Shown one piece after another: positions 8,887 to 18,623 of a stretch of DNA of 64,000 nucleotides. Positions within the stretch are counted from its first letter, which is position 1, and every line of letters begins with the position of its first letter. This DNA comes from Azonexus hydrophilus (GTDB taxonomy: Bacteria; Pseudomonadota; Gammaproteobacteria; Burkholderiales; Rhodocyclaceae): positions 843,936 through 907,935 of the forward strand of contig NZ_MTHD01000001.1 in assembly GCF_001956855.1 (NCBI RefSeq), in the 5' to 3' direction. The notes under the pieces were generated by a model. The model saw only the letters and a program-made list of their open reading frames with translations. It had not been told where the DNA came from and did no database searches. The position numbers and the translations under genes were made by a program.

Positions 8887-9324
8887 TCAGCGATTGATTT
8901 TCCGCATGCGCTCGGATGGCGTGATGATATCCGTCAGGCGGATACCAAACTTGTCGTTGACGACGACAACTTCGCCCTGCGCAATAAGCGTGCCGTTGAC
9001 CAGCACATCCATTGGCTCGCCGGCCATGGCATCAAGCTCGACGACCGAGCCATGGGCCAGTTGCAGGAGGTTTTTGATGGTGATCTTGGTCCGGCCGAGT
9101 TCGACGGTAATCTGGACCGGGATGTCCAGAATCATGTCGAGTTCGTTCATCACGCCGCCTGCAGCCATCGCGCCGCCGAAGGAGGGGAAAATGTCGGCAG
9201 GCTGGGCCGCTGCGGCGGCCGGGGCTGCGTCGATGGGTACCTGTTCAGCCATGGCAGCAGCCCAGTCGTCTTCGCTGATCTGTTCTTCCGCTGCGTTTTC
9301 GATGTTTTCCATTTCGTCAGACAT
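8887..9324 (-). CDS. fliN: Flagellar motor switch protein FliN
   Basis: 145 residues. The C-terminal SpoA domain is clear (LDMILDIPVQITVELGRT, then GSVVELDAMAGEPMDVLVNGTLIAQGEVVVVNDKFGIRL). The N-terminal region is acidic and rich in Ala and Pro, as usual for proteobacterial FliN. It forms the lower C ring and docks FliH. The ATG at 9324 was chosen over an upstream in-frame start because it has a GGGAGAA ribosome site and starts MSDEMENIE; it overlaps the end of fliM by eight bases. Confidence 0.95.
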   Translation of the reverse strand: MSDEMENIENAAEEQISEDDWAAAMAEQVPIDAAPAAAAAQPADIFPSFGGAMAAGGVMNELDMILDIPVQITVELGRTKITIKNLLQLAHGSVVELDAMAGEPMDVLVNGTLIAQGEVVVVNDKFGIRLTDIITPSERMRKINR

Positions 9325-10333
9325 TCTTTTCTCCCATCGCGGGCTCACCGGCATTGATTTCAGGTGGCGTGGCAATGAATTTTTCCACACGCAGTGCGTA
9401 CTGGCCACTTTGCTGGCCGTAGGTGCATTCCATCAGGGGGACATTATCCACCAGTGCTTCGATGCGCTGCGGGATGTTGATCGGGATGACGTCGCCTGGC
9501 TTGAGTTTCAGTATCTCACGTAGCGAAACCTTGCCTGATCCGAGTTGGGCAACGATTTCGACTTCAGCGCCCTGCAACTGCTTGCGCAGGGTTCCAATCC
9601 AGCGCTTGTCGGTGGATAACTGATCGCTTTGCATCGTGCTGTAGAGCAGGTCGCGAATCGGCTCAAGCATCGAATAGGGGAAGCAGATGTGCATGTCTGC
9701 TGTCGCACCACCGAATTCCAGGGTAAACGACGTTGAAACAACGATTTCCGAAGGCGTGGCGATGTTGGCGAACTGCGAATTCATTTCCGAGCGAATGTAC
9801 TCGAAATGAATGTCGTAAACGGGTTTCCAGGATTTTGAATACTCGCCGAAAACGACGCCCAGCAACCCCTGAATGATGCGTTGTTCAGTAGCTGTGAAAT
9901 CCCGACCTTCAACCCGGGTGTGGAAGCGTCCATCACCACCAAACATGTTGTCGACCACCAGGAAGACCAGGTTCGGGTCGAAGACGAACAGTGCAGTACC
10001 GCGCAGTGGCTTGGCGGCAACCAGATTCAGATTGGTCGGAACGACCAGGTTGCGGATGAATTCGCTGTATTTCTGCACGCGGATCGGGCCGACCGAAATT
10101 TCCGCGTTGCGGTGCATGTAGTTGAACAGGCCAATGCGCAGATAGCGGGCAAACCGCTCGTTGACCAGCTCGAGCGTCGGCATGCGGCCGCGGACGATGC
10201 GTTCCTGGGTGCCCAGATTGTAGGCACGAATCCCCGCATCGTCGCCGCCACCTTCCTCTGGCTCGTCAGTCTCCCCGGTGACGCCCTTGAGCAGGGCATC
10301 AACCTCGTCCTGGGAGAGAAAATCGCCGGCCAT
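9317..10333 (-). CDS. fliM: Flagellar motor switch protein FliM
   Basis: 338 residues. Near the N-terminus is FLSQDEVDALLKGV, the CheY-P-binding motif of FliM. The middle domain includes RIGLFNYMHRNAEIS and FGGDGRFHTRVEGRDFTATEQRI, and the C-terminus is a SpoA domain. FliM sits in the C ring and relays chemotaxis signals to the rotor. It lies six bases after fliL and overlaps fliN. Confidence 0.97.
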   Translation of the reverse strand: MAGDFLSQDEVDALLKGVTGETDEPEEGGGDDAGIRAYNLGTQERIVRGRMPTLELVNERFARYLRIGLFNYMHRNAEISVGPIRVQKYSEFIRNLVVPTNLNLVAAKPLRGTALFVFDPNLVFLVVDNMFGGDGRFHTRVEGRDFTATEQRIIQGLLGVVFGEYSKSWKPVYDIHFEYIRSEMNSQFANIATPSEIVVSTSFTLEFGGATADMHICFPYSMLEPIRDLLYSTMQSDQLSTDKRWIGTLRKQLQGAEVEIVAQLGSGKVSLREILKLKPGDVIPINIPQRIEALVDNVPLMECTYGQQSGQYALRVEKFIATPPEINAGEPAMGEKNV

Positions 10334-10339
10334 GGCTCC

Positions 10340-10903
10340 TTACTGGATGATGAAGGAGGTGAACAATACGGATACGACGGGACCTTCCGAGGGAACGAGT
10401 TCTCCTCGCTTGTTCTTGGTCGGCGGATTGATGCCGCCATTGATCTCGTCCATGATTTCAGTCGCCAGCTTTTCCTTGCCTTCCTTCGGCTGCAGTTCCG
10501 AGGCTTTCTTGCTCGATAGCAGCAAGGTCACGTTGTTCCGGATACGCGGCATCAGCAAGGCCAGCTGAGCCTGTGATTCGGGGGTGTCCAGTTCGAGGGA
10601 AAGTGCTACCTGCAGGTACTGATCGCCAACCTCCGGAACAAGATTCACGGTAAACGGGTCAAGATTCACAAATGTTGGCGGAAGCGCGTTGTCCTTTTTC
10701 TTGGCAGGTTTCTTGACGGTTTCCTCTGCAACTTCATCTTCGTCTAGTTCTTCATCATGGTTGCTACCCATCAACAGGAAGGCAGCGGCACCGCCTCCAA
10801 CAAGCAGCAGGAGGACGAGTACGATGATGATAATCAACAGTTTCTTGCTTTTCTTCGGGGGGGCGTCTGCCCCGTCGTCGGCTGGCTTTGCATCCTTGGC
10901 CAT
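10340..10903 (-). CDS. fliL: Flagellar basal body-associated protein FliL
   Basis: 187 residues. A basic cytoplasmic start (PPKKSKK) is followed by one membrane helix (LLIIIIVLVLLLLVGGGAAAFLLM), an acidic/basic linker (DEELDEDEVAEETVKKPAKKK) and the periplasmic FliL domain with FVNLDPFTVNLVPEVGDQYLQV. FliL surrounds the stator and affects torque. A strong AAGGGAGAA ribosome site precedes the ATG. The position before fliM is standard. Confidence 0.95.
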   Translation of the reverse strand: MAKDAKPADDGADAPPKKSKKLLIIIIVLVLLLLVGGGAAAFLLMGSNHDEELDEDEVAEETVKKPAKKKDNALPPTFVNLDPFTVNLVPEVGDQYLQVALSLELDTPESQAQLALLMPRIRNNVTLLLSSKKASELQPKEGKEKLATEIMDEINGGINPPTKNKRGELVPSEGPVVSVLFTSFIIQ

Positions 10904-10927
10904 GCTTCTCCCTTTCTAGGTTCGAGT

Positions 10928-11953
10928 TCAGGCAAACAGATCAACTAGACCCCTGCCCCGCTGGACAGGAAGGCCCGCAATGCCGGAATCTGCGTGCTTA
11001 TCCGGTGAAAGTATAGCGTCTTCACTGGAGGAGCGGGGGGTATCGCCGAATTGCGACGATGCGGCCTGCTGCTGTTGCTGCTGAGCTTGCGAACCAACAT
11101 TGGCCTGTCCAAGATTGATGCCGGCACCAGACAGCATTTCACGCAGGCGCGGCATTGCATCTTCAAGCGCCTGGCGGACTTCCTGATGGGCGGTAACAAA
11201 ATGGGCCGACATCTGGTCGCCATTCAAGCTGATATTGATCTGGATTGGGCCGAGTTGCGCTGGGCTGATGTTGATCTGGGCATTTTGAACGTCTCCACGT
11301 GCCAGCCAGACGACGCGCTCACCGAGTTGTTGTGCCCAGCGCGGATCGTGCAGCGGGGTGGCGATGCTTTGCTGGTTGTCGCTACGCATCGTGTTGTTGG
11401 TACGCTCCTGCGCCGCCAGGGTATTGGCGAAGTTTGTCGGGGTCGTGGGTTGGTTCTCGCCGGCAACTTTTGCCGCTTCGCCGCTACCGAGCAGTGCTTC
11501 TGCAGCTTGGGCGCGTGGTGACAGCAGGGCAGCAATGGATACGCCCGGGTTCTGAGGCTGTTTGTCCGTTGCGCCGAGTTGTGCGCCGATTGGTGCATCG
11601 AAGCTGCGCTTGTTGTTGACGTCGGATTGTTCGGCTTTGCCAGTGGGACGGGTGGCCAGGGTGTCGAATAGTGCAATGGCACTCAGCGGCGTAGTGTCAG
11701 TTTCTTCGTCCCGTGTCTTACCAAGCAGCTCCTCTTGTGCATCTTCTACGTCTGTGCCGGGAAGAGGGAGCGGCTGTTCTCCCGAGATGCCGGGGATAGG
11801 CTGGCTGAGATCAATGAGTTGTCCGGCCAGCAATGCCGCAAAATCGCCTGCCGCCAGTTCCGATGTCGGGCCGCCCCAAGAGGTGCTGCCGGATGCTGCC
11901 GTGGTTTTGCTGCCGCCAGACAGGGGTACGGTGGGGGTGACAGTGATAGCCAT
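10928..11953 (-). CDS. fliK: Flagellar hook-length control protein FliK
   Basis: 341 residues. The N-terminal two thirds are low-complexity, Ala/Gly/Thr/Ser-rich ruler sequence. The C-terminal third has the conserved FliK switch domain (RWAQQLGERVVWLARGDVQNAQINISPAQLGPIQINI), then a Gln-rich stretch. FliK is exported, measures the hook and switches FlhB specificity. A near-consensus sigma-54 promoter lies just upstream, so fliK onward can be transcribed apart from fliF-J. A second FliK-like gene lies at 21853-22953. Confidence 0.93.
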   Translation of the reverse strand: MAITVTPTVPLSGGSKTTAASGSTSWGGPTSELAAGDFAALLAGQLIDLSQPIPGISGEQPLPLPGTDVEDAQEELLGKTRDEETDTTPLSAIALFDTLATRPTGKAEQSDVNNKRSFDAPIGAQLGATDKQPQNPGVSIAALLSPRAQAAEALLGSGEAAKVAGENQPTTPTNFANTLAAQERTNNTMRSDNQQSIATPLHDPRWAQQLGERVVWLARGDVQNAQINISPAQLGPIQINISLNGDQMSAHFVTAHQEVRQALEDAMPRLREMLSGAGINLGQANVGSQAQQQQQQAASSQFGDTPRSSSEDAILSPDKHADSGIAGLPVQRGRGLVDLFA

Positions 11954-11988
11954 CTTGTTTCCTGGGTCGAGGTTGCTTGCTTGTTGAA

Positions 11989-12005
11989 AAGCAAGCAGCG
12001 TGCCC
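11989..12005 (-). promoter_or_regulatory. Sigma-54 (RpoN) type -24/-12 promoter for fliK
   Basis: On the minus strand the bases read GGGCACGCTGCTTGCTT, matching TGGCACG-N4-TTGCW at all but the first position, with the required GG-N10-GC spacing. It lies about 40 bases upstream of the fliK ATG, in the short gap after fliJ. An inverted repeat (GCTTGC / GCAAGC) overlaps its downstream edge. The likely activator is the FlrC-type protein encoded at 18624-19970. Confidence 0.8.
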
Positions 12006-12012
12006 GGATTTT

Positions 12013-12468
12013 TCAGTTGTTTCGACCCTCCGGGTCGGTAGCGTATTTTCTTGCAGAAAACTCATCGAGCAGTTTTTGCTCGCGTTTTTCCTCGCGCTGC
12101 TTTTCCTTGGCATCGTGTCGAAGTGATAGCGTATCAATGGCCTTGAGGCGAGTGTTTTGCTCTTTCCAGTGCTGTTGACCGTGCAGGGTGTTGTTTTCGG
12201 TTTGTTGAACCACCCTTGTTTGCTGCTGGATGGCTTCGTCAATACGGCCAAGAAAATCCTGATAGTTGGCCAGAACCTGGCGGGTCATGCCCTGGGCGAT
12301 CGCGTCGCGTAGTTTGTCGGCGTATTCGGCGCGATATTGTTCAAGCATCTGCAGGCGGCTCTTTGCATTTTGTTCCGCGGCGATCAGTTGGCCGAGTTTG
12401 CGTGTTGCCTCGTCCGTACGGTTCTGCATCAATTCGAGCAGGGGTTGAAGCGTGAATGGCTGGCTCAT
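12013..12468 (-). CDS. fliJ: Flagellar export chaperone FliJ
   Basis: 151 residues, almost entirely alpha-helical and charged, with long coiled-coil stretches (RKLGQLIAAEQNAKSRLQMLEQYRAEYADKL) and a basic, Glu-rich C-terminus (DAKEKQREEKREQKLLDEFSARK). FliJ is the central stalk of the FliI ATPase hexamer and escorts chaperones. Family sequence conservation is low; length, composition and position immediately after fliI support the call. Confidence 0.92.
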   Translation of the reverse strand: MSQPFTLQPLLELMQNRTDEATRKLGQLIAAEQNAKSRLQMLEQYRAEYADKLRDAIAQGMTRQVLANYQDFLGRIDEAIQQQTRVVQQTENNTLHGQQHWKEQNTRLKAIDTLSLRHDAKEKQREEKREQKLLDEFSARKYATDPEGRNN

Positions 12469-12475
12469 GGCTTAG

Positions 12476-13894
12476 TTAGTTGAATAGTCCAGCGAGATGG
12501 GCGACGCTCGATGGAAAGTCGGATTTTTCATTCAGTTTTTGCTGCAGGAAGGCTTCCATGCGTGGATACATGGCGATCGATTGATCGAGTACCGGATCGG
12601 AACCCGGGGCGTAGGCACCCACAGCGATCAGATCGCGCGAGCGCTGGTAGCGGGAAAAGAGTACTTTGAAACGCCGGATGTGCTCGAGTTGCGAGTTTTC
12701 GATCAGGTTGACCATGGCCCGGCTGATCGATTGCTCAATGTCGATTGCTGGATAGTGGCCGGCATCAGCCAGCGTCCGGGTCAGCACGATGTGACCGTCC
12801 AGGATTGCGCGTGCCGAGTCGGCAATCGGGTCTTGCTGGTCGTCGCCCTCGGCAAGGACGGTATAAAAGGCGGTAATCGAGCCACCGCCATCCTGGCCGT
12901 TGCCGGCTCGCTCGACCAGTTGTGGCAGGCGGGCGAATACCGATGGTGGGTAGCCGCGGGTTGCGGGTGGTTCGCCGATGGCCAGCGCAATTTCCCGTTG
13001 TGCCATGGCGTAGCGCGTCAGCGAGTCCATGATCAGGAGTACGTGGCGTCCCTGATCGCGGAAGTGCTCGGCAATCGTCGTTGCATAGGCGGCACCCTGC
13101 AGGCGCATCAGTGGGCCTGTATCGGCCGGGGCGGCGACGACGACGGCTCGTCGCATGCCCTCTTCGCCGAGAATGTGCTCGATGAACTCTTTGACTTCGC
13201 GGCCACGCTCGCCGATCAGTCCGACAACGATGACTTCGGCTTCGGTATAGCGGGCCATCATGCCAAGCAGCACGGATTTGCCGACGCCGGAGCCGGCGAA
13301 CAGTCCCATGCGTTGTCCGCGTCCTACCGTCAGCAATGAATTGATGGCGCGAATTCCGACGTCCAGTGGCTGTTCGATGGCTGCCCGGCTCATCGGGTTG
13401 ATCGGACGGCTTTGCAGTGGCCGTGCCTGGCTCGCACGCAACGGTCCTTTGGCGTCGAGTGGCCGGCCAACGCCATCCAGCACACGACCCAGCACCTCGT
13501 CGCCGACGGGGACTTGCTTTGCTCGATCAATGGCGCGCCGCTTCATGTGGCCAGGCTGGTCAACCTGAGGTGGCGGGTTGGGGGCGTCGAAGGGCACCAC
13601 TCGCGCGCCGGGGGCGAGTCCGAAGACTTCGTCTGAGGGCATTAGGTAGAGTTTTTCACCTGCAAAACCAACAACTTCAGCCTCGACGGGGGCGCCGCTG
13701 GTCGGGTAGATGCGGCACGTGCTGCCCAATGGCAATTTCAGACCAGATGCTTCCATGACCAGCCCGTTGATGCGGGTGAGCCGGCCACTGGGCCAGATCG
13801 CCTGGGCATTGCCGGCGGCATGCTGGCAATTTTCAAGGAATCTGTTCCAGCGTGCCTGGTGGCTGTCGTGTGTATCGTTCAGCGAATCAGCCAT
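12476..13894 (-). CDS. fliI: Flagellum-specific export ATPase FliI
   Basis: 472 residues of the F1-ATPase beta-like family. Walker A is AGSGVGKS at about residues 200-207 and Walker B lies in [19 protein letters not shown]. The typical [11 protein letters not shown] and [19 protein letters not shown] segments are present. FliI powers flagellar type III export with FliH and FliJ. Its start overlaps the end of fliH by 16 bases, and fliJ follows after seven bases. Confidence 0.97.
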   Translation of the reverse strand: MADSLNDTHDSHQARWNRFLENCQHAAGNAQAIWPSGRLTRINGLVMEASGLKLPLGSTCRIYPTSGAPVEAEVVGFAGEKLYLMPSDEVFGLAPGARVVPFDAPNPPPQVDQPGHMKRRAIDRAKQVPVGDEVLGRVLDGVGRPLDAKGPLRASQARPLQSRPINPMSRAAIEQPLDVGIRAINSLLTVGRGQRMGLFAGSGVGKSVLLGMMARYTEAEVIVVGLIGERGREVKEFIEHILGEEGMRRAVVVAAPADTGPLMRLQGAAYATTIAEHFRDQGRHVLLIMDSLTRYAMAQREIALAIGEPPATRGYPPSVFARLPQLVERAGNGQDGGGSITAFYTVLAEGDDQQDPIADSARAILDGHIVLTRTLADAGHYPAIDIEQSISRAMVNLIENSQLEHIRRFKVLFSRYQRSRDLIAVGAYAPGSDPVLDQSIAMYPRMEAFLQQKLNEKSDFPSSVAHLAGLFN

Positions 13895-14583
13895 TGCTCT
13901 GGATCAACGCCAATGGCTTCGAGAACCCTTTTCCAGCGGGTTTCCAGACTGGCGTCTACCTCGCTGTGACCTGCTTTCAGGATACAGCCACCGGGACTGA
14001 CTGTACTGTCCGGAGCCAGATGAATGCTGCCTTGCGTGCTCATTTCGGCGATCCCTTCGCGGAGGCTCTCGATATCCTCGGGGTTGGCATGCAGGGTGAT
14101 GTTGCCATGGTGCAGGGGCAATGCTTGCAGGGCTTCGCGAATCACCGGCAGTAGCATTTCGCGGCGAGCCTTCAAGGTGCTGCCGATAACCAGCGAGGCA
14201 ACTTCCAGTGCGAGATCGAGCGTCTGTTCGGCGACGACCTGGTCGATTTCAGCCAGAGCATCCCTGAAATTTGCGGTCAACTCTGCCATGCGGGCAATTC
14301 CCAAGTCGCGGTCTGCCTGCATCGCTGCTTCGGCAGCCTTTCGTCCTTCCTCCAGCCCGGCCTGGAATCCTTCGTTGCGTGCCTGCTCATGAATTTGCTC
14401 GATGTCTTCCGCTGTTGGCAGATTGAGCGGGCCACTGACCGGCTCGCCCTCCTGCTGCGGCTCGGCCTCTTCTGGTTCTGGTGGCTGCGGTGCTGGTTCG
14501 GGCGCCGCCGGCGCCGCATCGAACGCATTGGCCTGCCAGCGTTGGTAAGCTGCCAGTTGTTCCTTGGGGATGACACTGGACAT
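13879..14583 (-). CDS. fliH: Flagellar assembly protein FliH
   Basis: 234 residues. The N-terminus is Pro/Glu/Ala-rich; then comes a helix with GxxxG-like repeats ([23 protein letters not shown]) typical of FliH. A C-terminal V/A-ATPase E-subunit-like domain has [31 protein letters not shown]. FliH is the stator and inhibitor of FliI and anchors it to the C ring via FliN. It overlaps fliI and begins four bases after fliG. Confidence 0.93.
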   Translation of the reverse strand: MSSVIPKEQLAAYQRWQANAFDAAPAAPEPAPQPPEPEEAEPQQEGEPVSGPLNLPTAEDIEQIHEQARNEGFQAGLEEGRKAAEAAMQADRDLGIARMAELTANFRDALAEIDQVVAEQTLDLALEVASLVIGSTLKARREMLLPVIREALQALPLHHGNITLHANPEDIESLREGIAEMSTQGSIHLAPDSTVSPGGCILKAGHSEVDASLETRWKRVLEAIGVDPEQWLIR

Positions 14584-14587
14584 GGCG

Positions 14588-15586
14588 TCAGATCATCTGC
14601 TCGCCACCGGCACCACCGAGGACGATCTGGCCTTCGTCGGCCAGGCGCCGGACGATCTTGAGGATTTCCTTCTGCTCGGCTTCGACTTCCGAGAGGCGAA
14701 CGGGGCCTTTCGACTCCAGGTCTTCGCGCAACATTTCGGCGGCACGCTGCGACATGTTCTTGAAAATCTTCTCGCGCAATTCCGGCGAAGCCCCCTTCAA
14801 GGCCAGGACCAGCGAATCGGACTGCACTTCGCGCATGATCATCTGGATCGAGCGATCGTCGATTTCCATCAGGTTCTCGAAAACGAACATCTCGTCGAGA
14901 ATCTTCTGGGCAAGATCGGGGTCGTATTCGCGGATGGCATCAACTACTGAGGTTTCGTTGGCCGTGCCGATGAAGTTCAGGATTTCGGCGACCGTCCGTA
15001 CGCCACCCATGGCGGTGCGCTTGACACTGGTTGATCCGGACAGGATGCGCAACATGGCCTCATTCAGTTCGCGCAAGGCTGCCGGCTGGATACCCTCCAG
15101 GGTAGCGATGCGAAGTACGACGTCGTTGCGCAAACGCTCGGTGAAATGGTTGAGGATTTCGCTGGCGTGGTCGTGTTCAAGGTGCACCAGGATTGTTGCG
15201 ATGATTTGTGGGTGCTCATTCTTGATAAGATCGGCGACGGTTTGCGCATCCATCCATTTGAGGCCTTCAATGCCTGAGGTCTCGCCACCTTGCAGGATGC
15301 GGGAAATCAGATTGGAGGCCTTGTCATCACCCAGTGCCTTGGTCAGCACCGAACGGATGTAATTGTCCGTGTCCACGTGAACGGCCGCGTGCTCTTCGGC
15401 GTCTTTGTGGAATTCGTCGAGGACGGCTTCAACTGCGGCACGTGGCACAGTTTTCAGTGCTGCCATCGCATGGCCGAGCTTCTGGACTTCGCGCGGACCG
15501 AGATGCTTTAGCACCTCGGCAGCGTGATCCTCACCCAGCGCGATCAGTAGCGTCGCGCTTTTTTCCAGTCCGTCGTCAGCCGGCAT
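14588..15586 (-). CDS. fliG: Flagellar motor switch protein FliG
   Basis: 332 residues, normal length. The three FliG regions can be followed. The N-terminal part (SATLLIALGEDHAAEVLKHL) binds FliF, the middle EHPQ-type motif is NEHPQIIATILVHL, and the C-terminal motor domain contains MFVFENLMEIDDRSIQMIMREV with the charged residues that meet the stator. It overlaps fliF by 11 bases. Confidence 0.97.
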   Translation of the reverse strand: MPADDGLEKSATLLIALGEDHAAEVLKHLGPREVQKLGHAMAALKTVPRAAVEAVLDEFHKDAEEHAAVHVDTDNYIRSVLTKALGDDKASNLISRILQGGETSGIEGLKWMDAQTVADLIKNEHPQIIATILVHLEHDHASEILNHFTERLRNDVVLRIATLEGIQPAALRELNEAMLRILSGSTSVKRTAMGGVRTVAEILNFIGTANETSVVDAIREYDPDLAQKILDEMFVFENLMEIDDRSIQMIMREVQSDSLVLALKGASPELREKIFKNMSQRAAEMLREDLESKGPVRLSEVEAEQKEILKIVRRLADEGQIVLGGAGGEQMI

Positions 15587-17330
15587 TGGCGCCCATCCAG
15601 TCCCTGATGATGTTGGCTACCGCCTTCGAGTCGGCCTGCGCGATATCGCGCGCCTTCTGCACCTTGGCAGCGTAATGATCAATCTTCACATGGTCCTCGC
15701 CTTCTTCGCCATCATCGCCGATTACTGCAACGTGTCCTGCAGCGCCGGCGACACCTGCCGCAGTGGCCAGCTCCTCATCCGTAGGCGGTGCCGGGAACAT
15801 GGTCTTGAGCGAAGGCTGGATGACCTTGAAATACAGGAACGCGATGATGGCAGCGATCAGCAGGTATTTCACCAGTTCCTTGGCGTAGGAAATTGTTTCC
15901 GGGTCCTTCCAGACCGGTAGGCTGCTATCGGTTTTTTCGGTTCCGGCAAATGGGGCGTTCGCTACGGAAATCGAGTCACCTCGCTCCTGACTGAAGCCCA
16001 TCGCCTCACGCACCAGATCGTTGATCTGCTTCATCTCAGCATCGGCCAGCGGCTTGTTGACCTCGTTGCCACTCTTGGCATCGATTTCCTTGCGGTGATT
16101 GACGACAACGGCAGCGGTCAGGCGGCGGATGGCACCCATGCCCTGCTTGGTGTGGCGAATCGTGCGGTCAACTTCGTAATTGATGGTCGAATTCTTGGCT
16201 GTGTTGATCGGTTGCCCTGCAGCATTCAACGGAGCAGTGATGCCAGCTGCGTCAATGCGTCCCTGGATGTCGCCGGGACGTGCTGGCTGGCCGGGTACGT
16301 TGCCGACGGCCGGATCGGTCAGGGGGGCCGTTGCCGGTACTGGGGGCTGATTGGTGAGCGCACCAGGTACTCCGCCGGCCGCTTGGTTGACGCTTGCTGT
16401 CTCGTTGTTTTGCTGGCTGCGAATGGTGCTCGCATCCGGGGTCGCATTCGGACGAAAAGTCTCAGCTGTCTGTTCGCTTTGCGAAAAATCGATGTCGGCA
16501 GCTATCTGGACCTTGAAATTGTCTGTGCCCAGTACAGGTTTCAGGATTTCTTCAATGCGCACGACAATGCTGTTTTCAATCTCGCGAACGTACTTTATCT
16601 GGGTTGCGTCGAGTCCCGCTTCAGTCAGCTTGTTCTTGAGCGTGGACAGCAGGGCACCGTTCTGATCGAGGATGCTTACGTTAGCCGACTGCAGTTGCGG
16701 GACGCTGGATGAAATCAGGTGGGTGATGCCGGCAACCTGGGCGCTGTCGAGGGCGCGTCCGGGATAGAGATTGAGCATCACGGATGCGGTCGGCTTCTGC
16801 TCTTCGCGTACAAACACGGAAGGTTTCGGGATAGCCAAGTGAACCCTGGCCGATTGCACCGAGCCGATCGACATGATGGTGCGCGCCAGTTCTCCTTCCA
16901 GTCCGCGCTGGTAGTTGACCTGCTCGGCAAACTGGCTGATGCCGAATTTCTGGGTTTCCATCAACTCGAAGCCGACCATGCCGCCGCGTGGCAAACCTTC
17001 AGAGGCGAGTTTCAGACGGATTTCGTGAACCCGTTCGCTCGGCACCATGATCGCTCCGCTGTCGGACATGCGATGGGGGATGTTCTGCTGTTCGAGGCTG
17101 GCAATGATATTGCCGCCATCCCGTTCGTTCAGGTTGGAGAAAAGGACCTTGAAGTCAGGTTGCTGATTCCACAGAATGGAACCAACGATGACCGCGATGA
17201 TGGCAGCTATGGCAACGGCCAGTCCGATCTTTTGCTGCACGTTCAGACGATTGAAAGCCTCGCGCAGGCGTTCCACCGGGTTTTCCGGTGGTGCGGTTCC
17301 TGCTGTGGTTTCGGTTGTTGCTGCCATCAA
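15576..17330 (-). CDS. fliF: Flagellar MS-ring protein FliF
   Basis: 584 residues, first gene of the leftward export and motor operon. There are two membrane helices (IGLAVAIAAIIAVIVGSILW near residue 40 and YLLIAAIIAFLYFKVI near residue 480). The periplasmic ring-building domains lie between them, with QVNYQRGLEGELARTIMSI and RVHLAIPKPSVFVREEQKP. The cytoplasmic tail binds FliG. The start could be either of two adjacent ATGs. The gene diverges from the FlrB-type kinase gene, about 87 bases away. Confidence 0.96.
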   Translation of the reverse strand: MMAATTETTAGTAPPENPVERLREAFNRLNVQQKIGLAVAIAAIIAVIVGSILWNQQPDFKVLFSNLNERDGGNIIASLEQQNIPHRMSDSGAIMVPSERVHEIRLKLASEGLPRGGMVGFELMETQKFGISQFAEQVNYQRGLEGELARTIMSIGSVQSARVHLAIPKPSVFVREEQKPTASVMLNLYPGRALDSAQVAGITHLISSSVPQLQSANVSILDQNGALLSTLKNKLTEAGLDATQIKYVREIENSIVVRIEEILKPVLGTDNFKVQIAADIDFSQSEQTAETFRPNATPDASTIRSQQNNETASVNQAAGGVPGALTNQPPVPATAPLTDPAVGNVPGQPARPGDIQGRIDAAGITAPLNAAGQPINTAKNSTINYEVDRTIRHTKQGMGAIRRLTAAVVVNHRKEIDAKSGNEVNKPLADAEMKQINDLVREAMGFSQERGDSISVANAPFAGTEKTDSSLPVWKDPETISYAKELVKYLLIAAIIAFLYFKVIQPSLKTMFPAPPTDEELATAAGVAGAAGHVAVIGDDGEEGEDHVKIDHYAAKVQKARDIAQADSKAVANIIRDWMGANAG

Positions 17331-17416
17331 ATGCCAAGTCGTTTAGGGTGAAACAGAAGAAGAATCAAACAGGAAGCCAAATTTTCCTAGAAATATTCTA
17401 CTATTACCGGCGCCGA

Positions 17417-18607
17417 ATGCACCCTAACTTTTTAATGACAAATCCTGAGCCTATCGCTGTTGACATCGCTGCTACCGACAAGACTGCCGAGTTGCAACGC
17501 GCATTTGCGATGTTCAATCAGGTTTCGGCTGAGTTGACCCAGGCCTACGAAGCGTTGCAGGGGCGCGTTGCCTCGCTGACCGAAGAGCTGGCTGTGGCGA
17601 ATGGCGAGTTGCGGCGACAGTACCGCGAGAAGGAGGCGCTTTCCGAGCGTTTGTCTTCGCTGCTTGATGCCTTGCCGGCTGGTGTGGTGCTGCTTGACTC
17701 GTCGGCCCGTGTGACGGCGGTCAATCCGGTGGCCATCGCGATGTTCGGTGAACGTGTCATCGGGGAGCATTGGGGGGACGTGGTCAGCAGGACGCTTGAA
17801 CCTGCAATGACCGTTGGTGAATGGCGACAGGGAGAAGCGTGGTTGTCGATGGCCGAAAGTGTCCTGCCCTCCGGTGATGGCAAGATATTGCTTATCCACG
17901 ACATTTCCTCGGCGCAGCGCATGAAGGAAGAGTTGGAGCGCAGCCACCGGCTGGCAGCCATGGGCGAGATGGCGGCTTCCCTGGCCCACCAGTTGCGTAC
18001 GCCGCTGGCCGCCGCTTTGCTCTATGCAGTTAATCTCGGTCAGGCGGGGATGAGTGACGAGTCGCGGGCGAAGTTTTCCGACAAGGCAACTGCCCAGTTA
18101 CGCCGCCTTGAACGCCTCATCCAGGATGTGTTGCTGTTTGCCCGGGGTGAAAGCATGGGGCGCGACATCATTCCAGCTGGCGAGTTGTTCGGTGAGGTTG
18201 TCCAGACCATGGAACCGCTGATGCGCGAACACGGGATCGAATTTGTTGCGGTCGACGGCTGTGCAGAGGCAATAATCGTCGGCAGTCGCAAGGCGCTGTT
18301 CGGTGCGCTGGTGAATCTTCTGGAAAACGCGCTGCAGGCAACGCCGGCGGGCGGCAAAATTTGCCTCTCCGGCAATTTTTCCGGCGAATTCCTTAGTCTG
18401 TCGGTGCGCGATAGTGGTCCCGGGATTGCGCCGGAGAAGCGGGATCGAATCTTCGAGCCCTTCTACACGACCAAGGGTCAGGGGACTGGTCTTGGTCTGG
18501 CGATCGCGCTCGGGGTGGCGCGTGCGCATGGCGGAACAATTGAAATTTCGACGGCAACGATTGCGGGTGCCGAGTTTGTCATGACGCTGCCGGTTGGCGA
18601 GGCGTAA
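17417..18607 (+). CDS. flrB: Flagellar sensor histidine kinase, FlrB/FleS type
   Basis: 396 residues from the chosen ATG; a second ATG at 17435 is possible and neither has a strong ribosome site. There is no membrane segment. After a coiled coil comes a PAS-like domain (LLDALPAGVVLLDSSARVTAVNPVAIAMFG). The phospho-acceptor H box LAHQLRTPLAAALLY has His191, followed by an HATPase domain with NLLENALQATP, DSGPGI and GQGTGLGLAIA. The partner regulator follows 16 bases later. Such soluble kinases sense basal-body assembly and activate FlrC for sigma-54 flagellar genes. Confidence 0.9.
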   Translation: MHPNFLMTNPEPIAVDIAATDKTAELQRAFAMFNQVSAELTQAYEALQGRVASLTEELAVANGELRRQYREKEALSERLSSLLDALPAGVVLLDSSARVTAVNPVAIAMFGERVIGEHWGDVVSRTLEPAMTVGEWRQGEAWLSMAESVLPSGDGKILLIHDISSAQRMKEELERSHRLAAMGEMAASLAHQLRTPLAAALLYAVNLGQAGMSDESRAKFSDKATAQLRRLERLIQDVLLFARGESMGRDIIPAGELFGEVVQTMEPLMREHGIEFVAVDGCAEAIIVGSRKALFGALVNLLENALQATPAGGKICLSGNFSGEFLSLSVRDSGPGIAPEKRDRIFEPFYTTKGQGTGLGLAIALGVARAHGGTIEISTATIAGAEFVMTLPVGEA

Positions 18608-18623
18608 AGCGAAAGTTGAAACA

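Noticed and set aside
17363..17380. Possible sigma-54 site upstream of fliF on the minus strand (TTGGCTTCCTGTTTGA)
   Set aside because: GG-N10 spacing fits, but the -12 element is GA instead of GC and the -24 lacks CAC; too weak to call.
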